DNA of 64,000 nucleotides. It comes from Akkermansiaceae bacterium. GTDB taxonomy: Bacteria > Verrucomicrobiota > Verrucomicrobiia > Verrucomicrobiales > DEV007. The notes under the pieces are model-generated. The model worked only from the letters and a program-made list of their open reading frames with translations. It was not told the DNA's origin and did no database searches. Where the stretch lies: NCBI GenBank assembly GCA_024233085.1, contig JACKQC010000002.1, forward strand, positions 310,001 through 374,000. Direction: 5' to 3'. Each line of letters begins with the position of its first letter. Within the stretch, counting starts at the first letter, position 1. A program made the translations under genes and the position numbers. This document shows positions 63,884 through 64,000 of this stretch, one piece after another.

Positions 63884-64000
63884 TCACTCGGCGGAGGCGG
63901 GTTCGTCCCGCTTGGCGAGCAGTCGCGGTTTCTCGCCGTGAAACTTCCGGTCCCAGCGGCGGAAGAACTGTTTTGTCGAGATCCACATGCAGAGGATGCC
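63884..64000 (-). CDS. C-terminal end of an unidentified protein, N-terminus beyond the window
   Basis: Thirty-eight codons are open on the minus strand from the right edge to a TGA at 63884-63886: GILCMWISTKQFFRRWDRKF, then HGEKPRLLAKRDEPASAE. The hydrophobic start followed by a basic stretch and polar tail would fit the cytoplasmic end of a membrane protein. Too little remains for a family call. It is convergent with recG. Confidence 0.5.
   Translation of the reverse strand, partial: GILCMWISTKQFFRRWDRKFHGEKPRLLAKRDEPASAE

Overview
The window is GC-rich bacterial chromosome. Its gene set (DUF1080 and GHL10 proteins, Tat-exported Gfo/Idh/MocA and FAD oxidoreductases, sulfatase, FGE-like, PQQ-propeller, SHD1 and YHYH proteins, xylan-side-chain enzymes, ExbB/ExbD with a TPR partner) points to the Planctomycetota-Verrucomicrobiota group, more likely a verrucomicrobial heterotroph of plant-type polysaccharides. 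This is inferred from families; no rRNA is present. I saw no CRISPR array and recognised no tRNA or rRNA gene.

Layout. 1-2500: a truncated MACPF-like gene and a decayed IS110 transposase. 2.5-7.7 kb: minus-strand cluster of esterase, DUF1080-esterase fusion and Gfo/Idh/MocA oxidoreductase. 7.8-10 kb: a hypothetical gene, a leucine-rich-repeat gene and a 21-bp tandem array with palindromic cores. 10-19.2 kb: hflX, a PQQ-propeller/FGE-like pair, a heme-motif toroid protein, an FAD oxidoreductase, secreted unknowns and an SHD1-zincin protein. 19.2-25.3 kb: accessory region with a second 21-bp array, a long inverted repeat, lower-GC plus-strand genes separated by attC-like hairpins (a possible integron cassette array without an integron integrase), and an IS91-type unit (HUH transposase plus tyrosine recombinase). 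25.3-37.4 kb: sulfatase, glycosyltransferase, PD-(D/E)XK-like protein, M48 protease with lemA, GHL10, DUF4838 and GH62. 37.5-41.8 kb: TolC, membrane-fusion protein and ABC ATPase, with no permease beside them. 42-46 kb: exbB, exbD and a TPR protein. 46.4-52.8 kb: a 1135-residue zincin, a small zincin-like protein, an MFS transporter and tyrS. 52.8-54.9 kb: an AT-rich island with a multi-spanning PAS protein. 54.9-64 kb: pdeM-like phosphoesterase, lysS, Uma2-type nuclease, YHYH protein, mutS, recG, and the end of one more gene.

The most striking non-coding signal is a ~35-nt palindrome (arms AACAGGGTT / AACCCTGT). Eight copies were found. Five sit between convergent genes, and two of these contain the stop codon of the upstream gene. 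The 21-bp arrays and the cassette-like block at 20.5-25.2 kb are the best candidates for undescribed biology.
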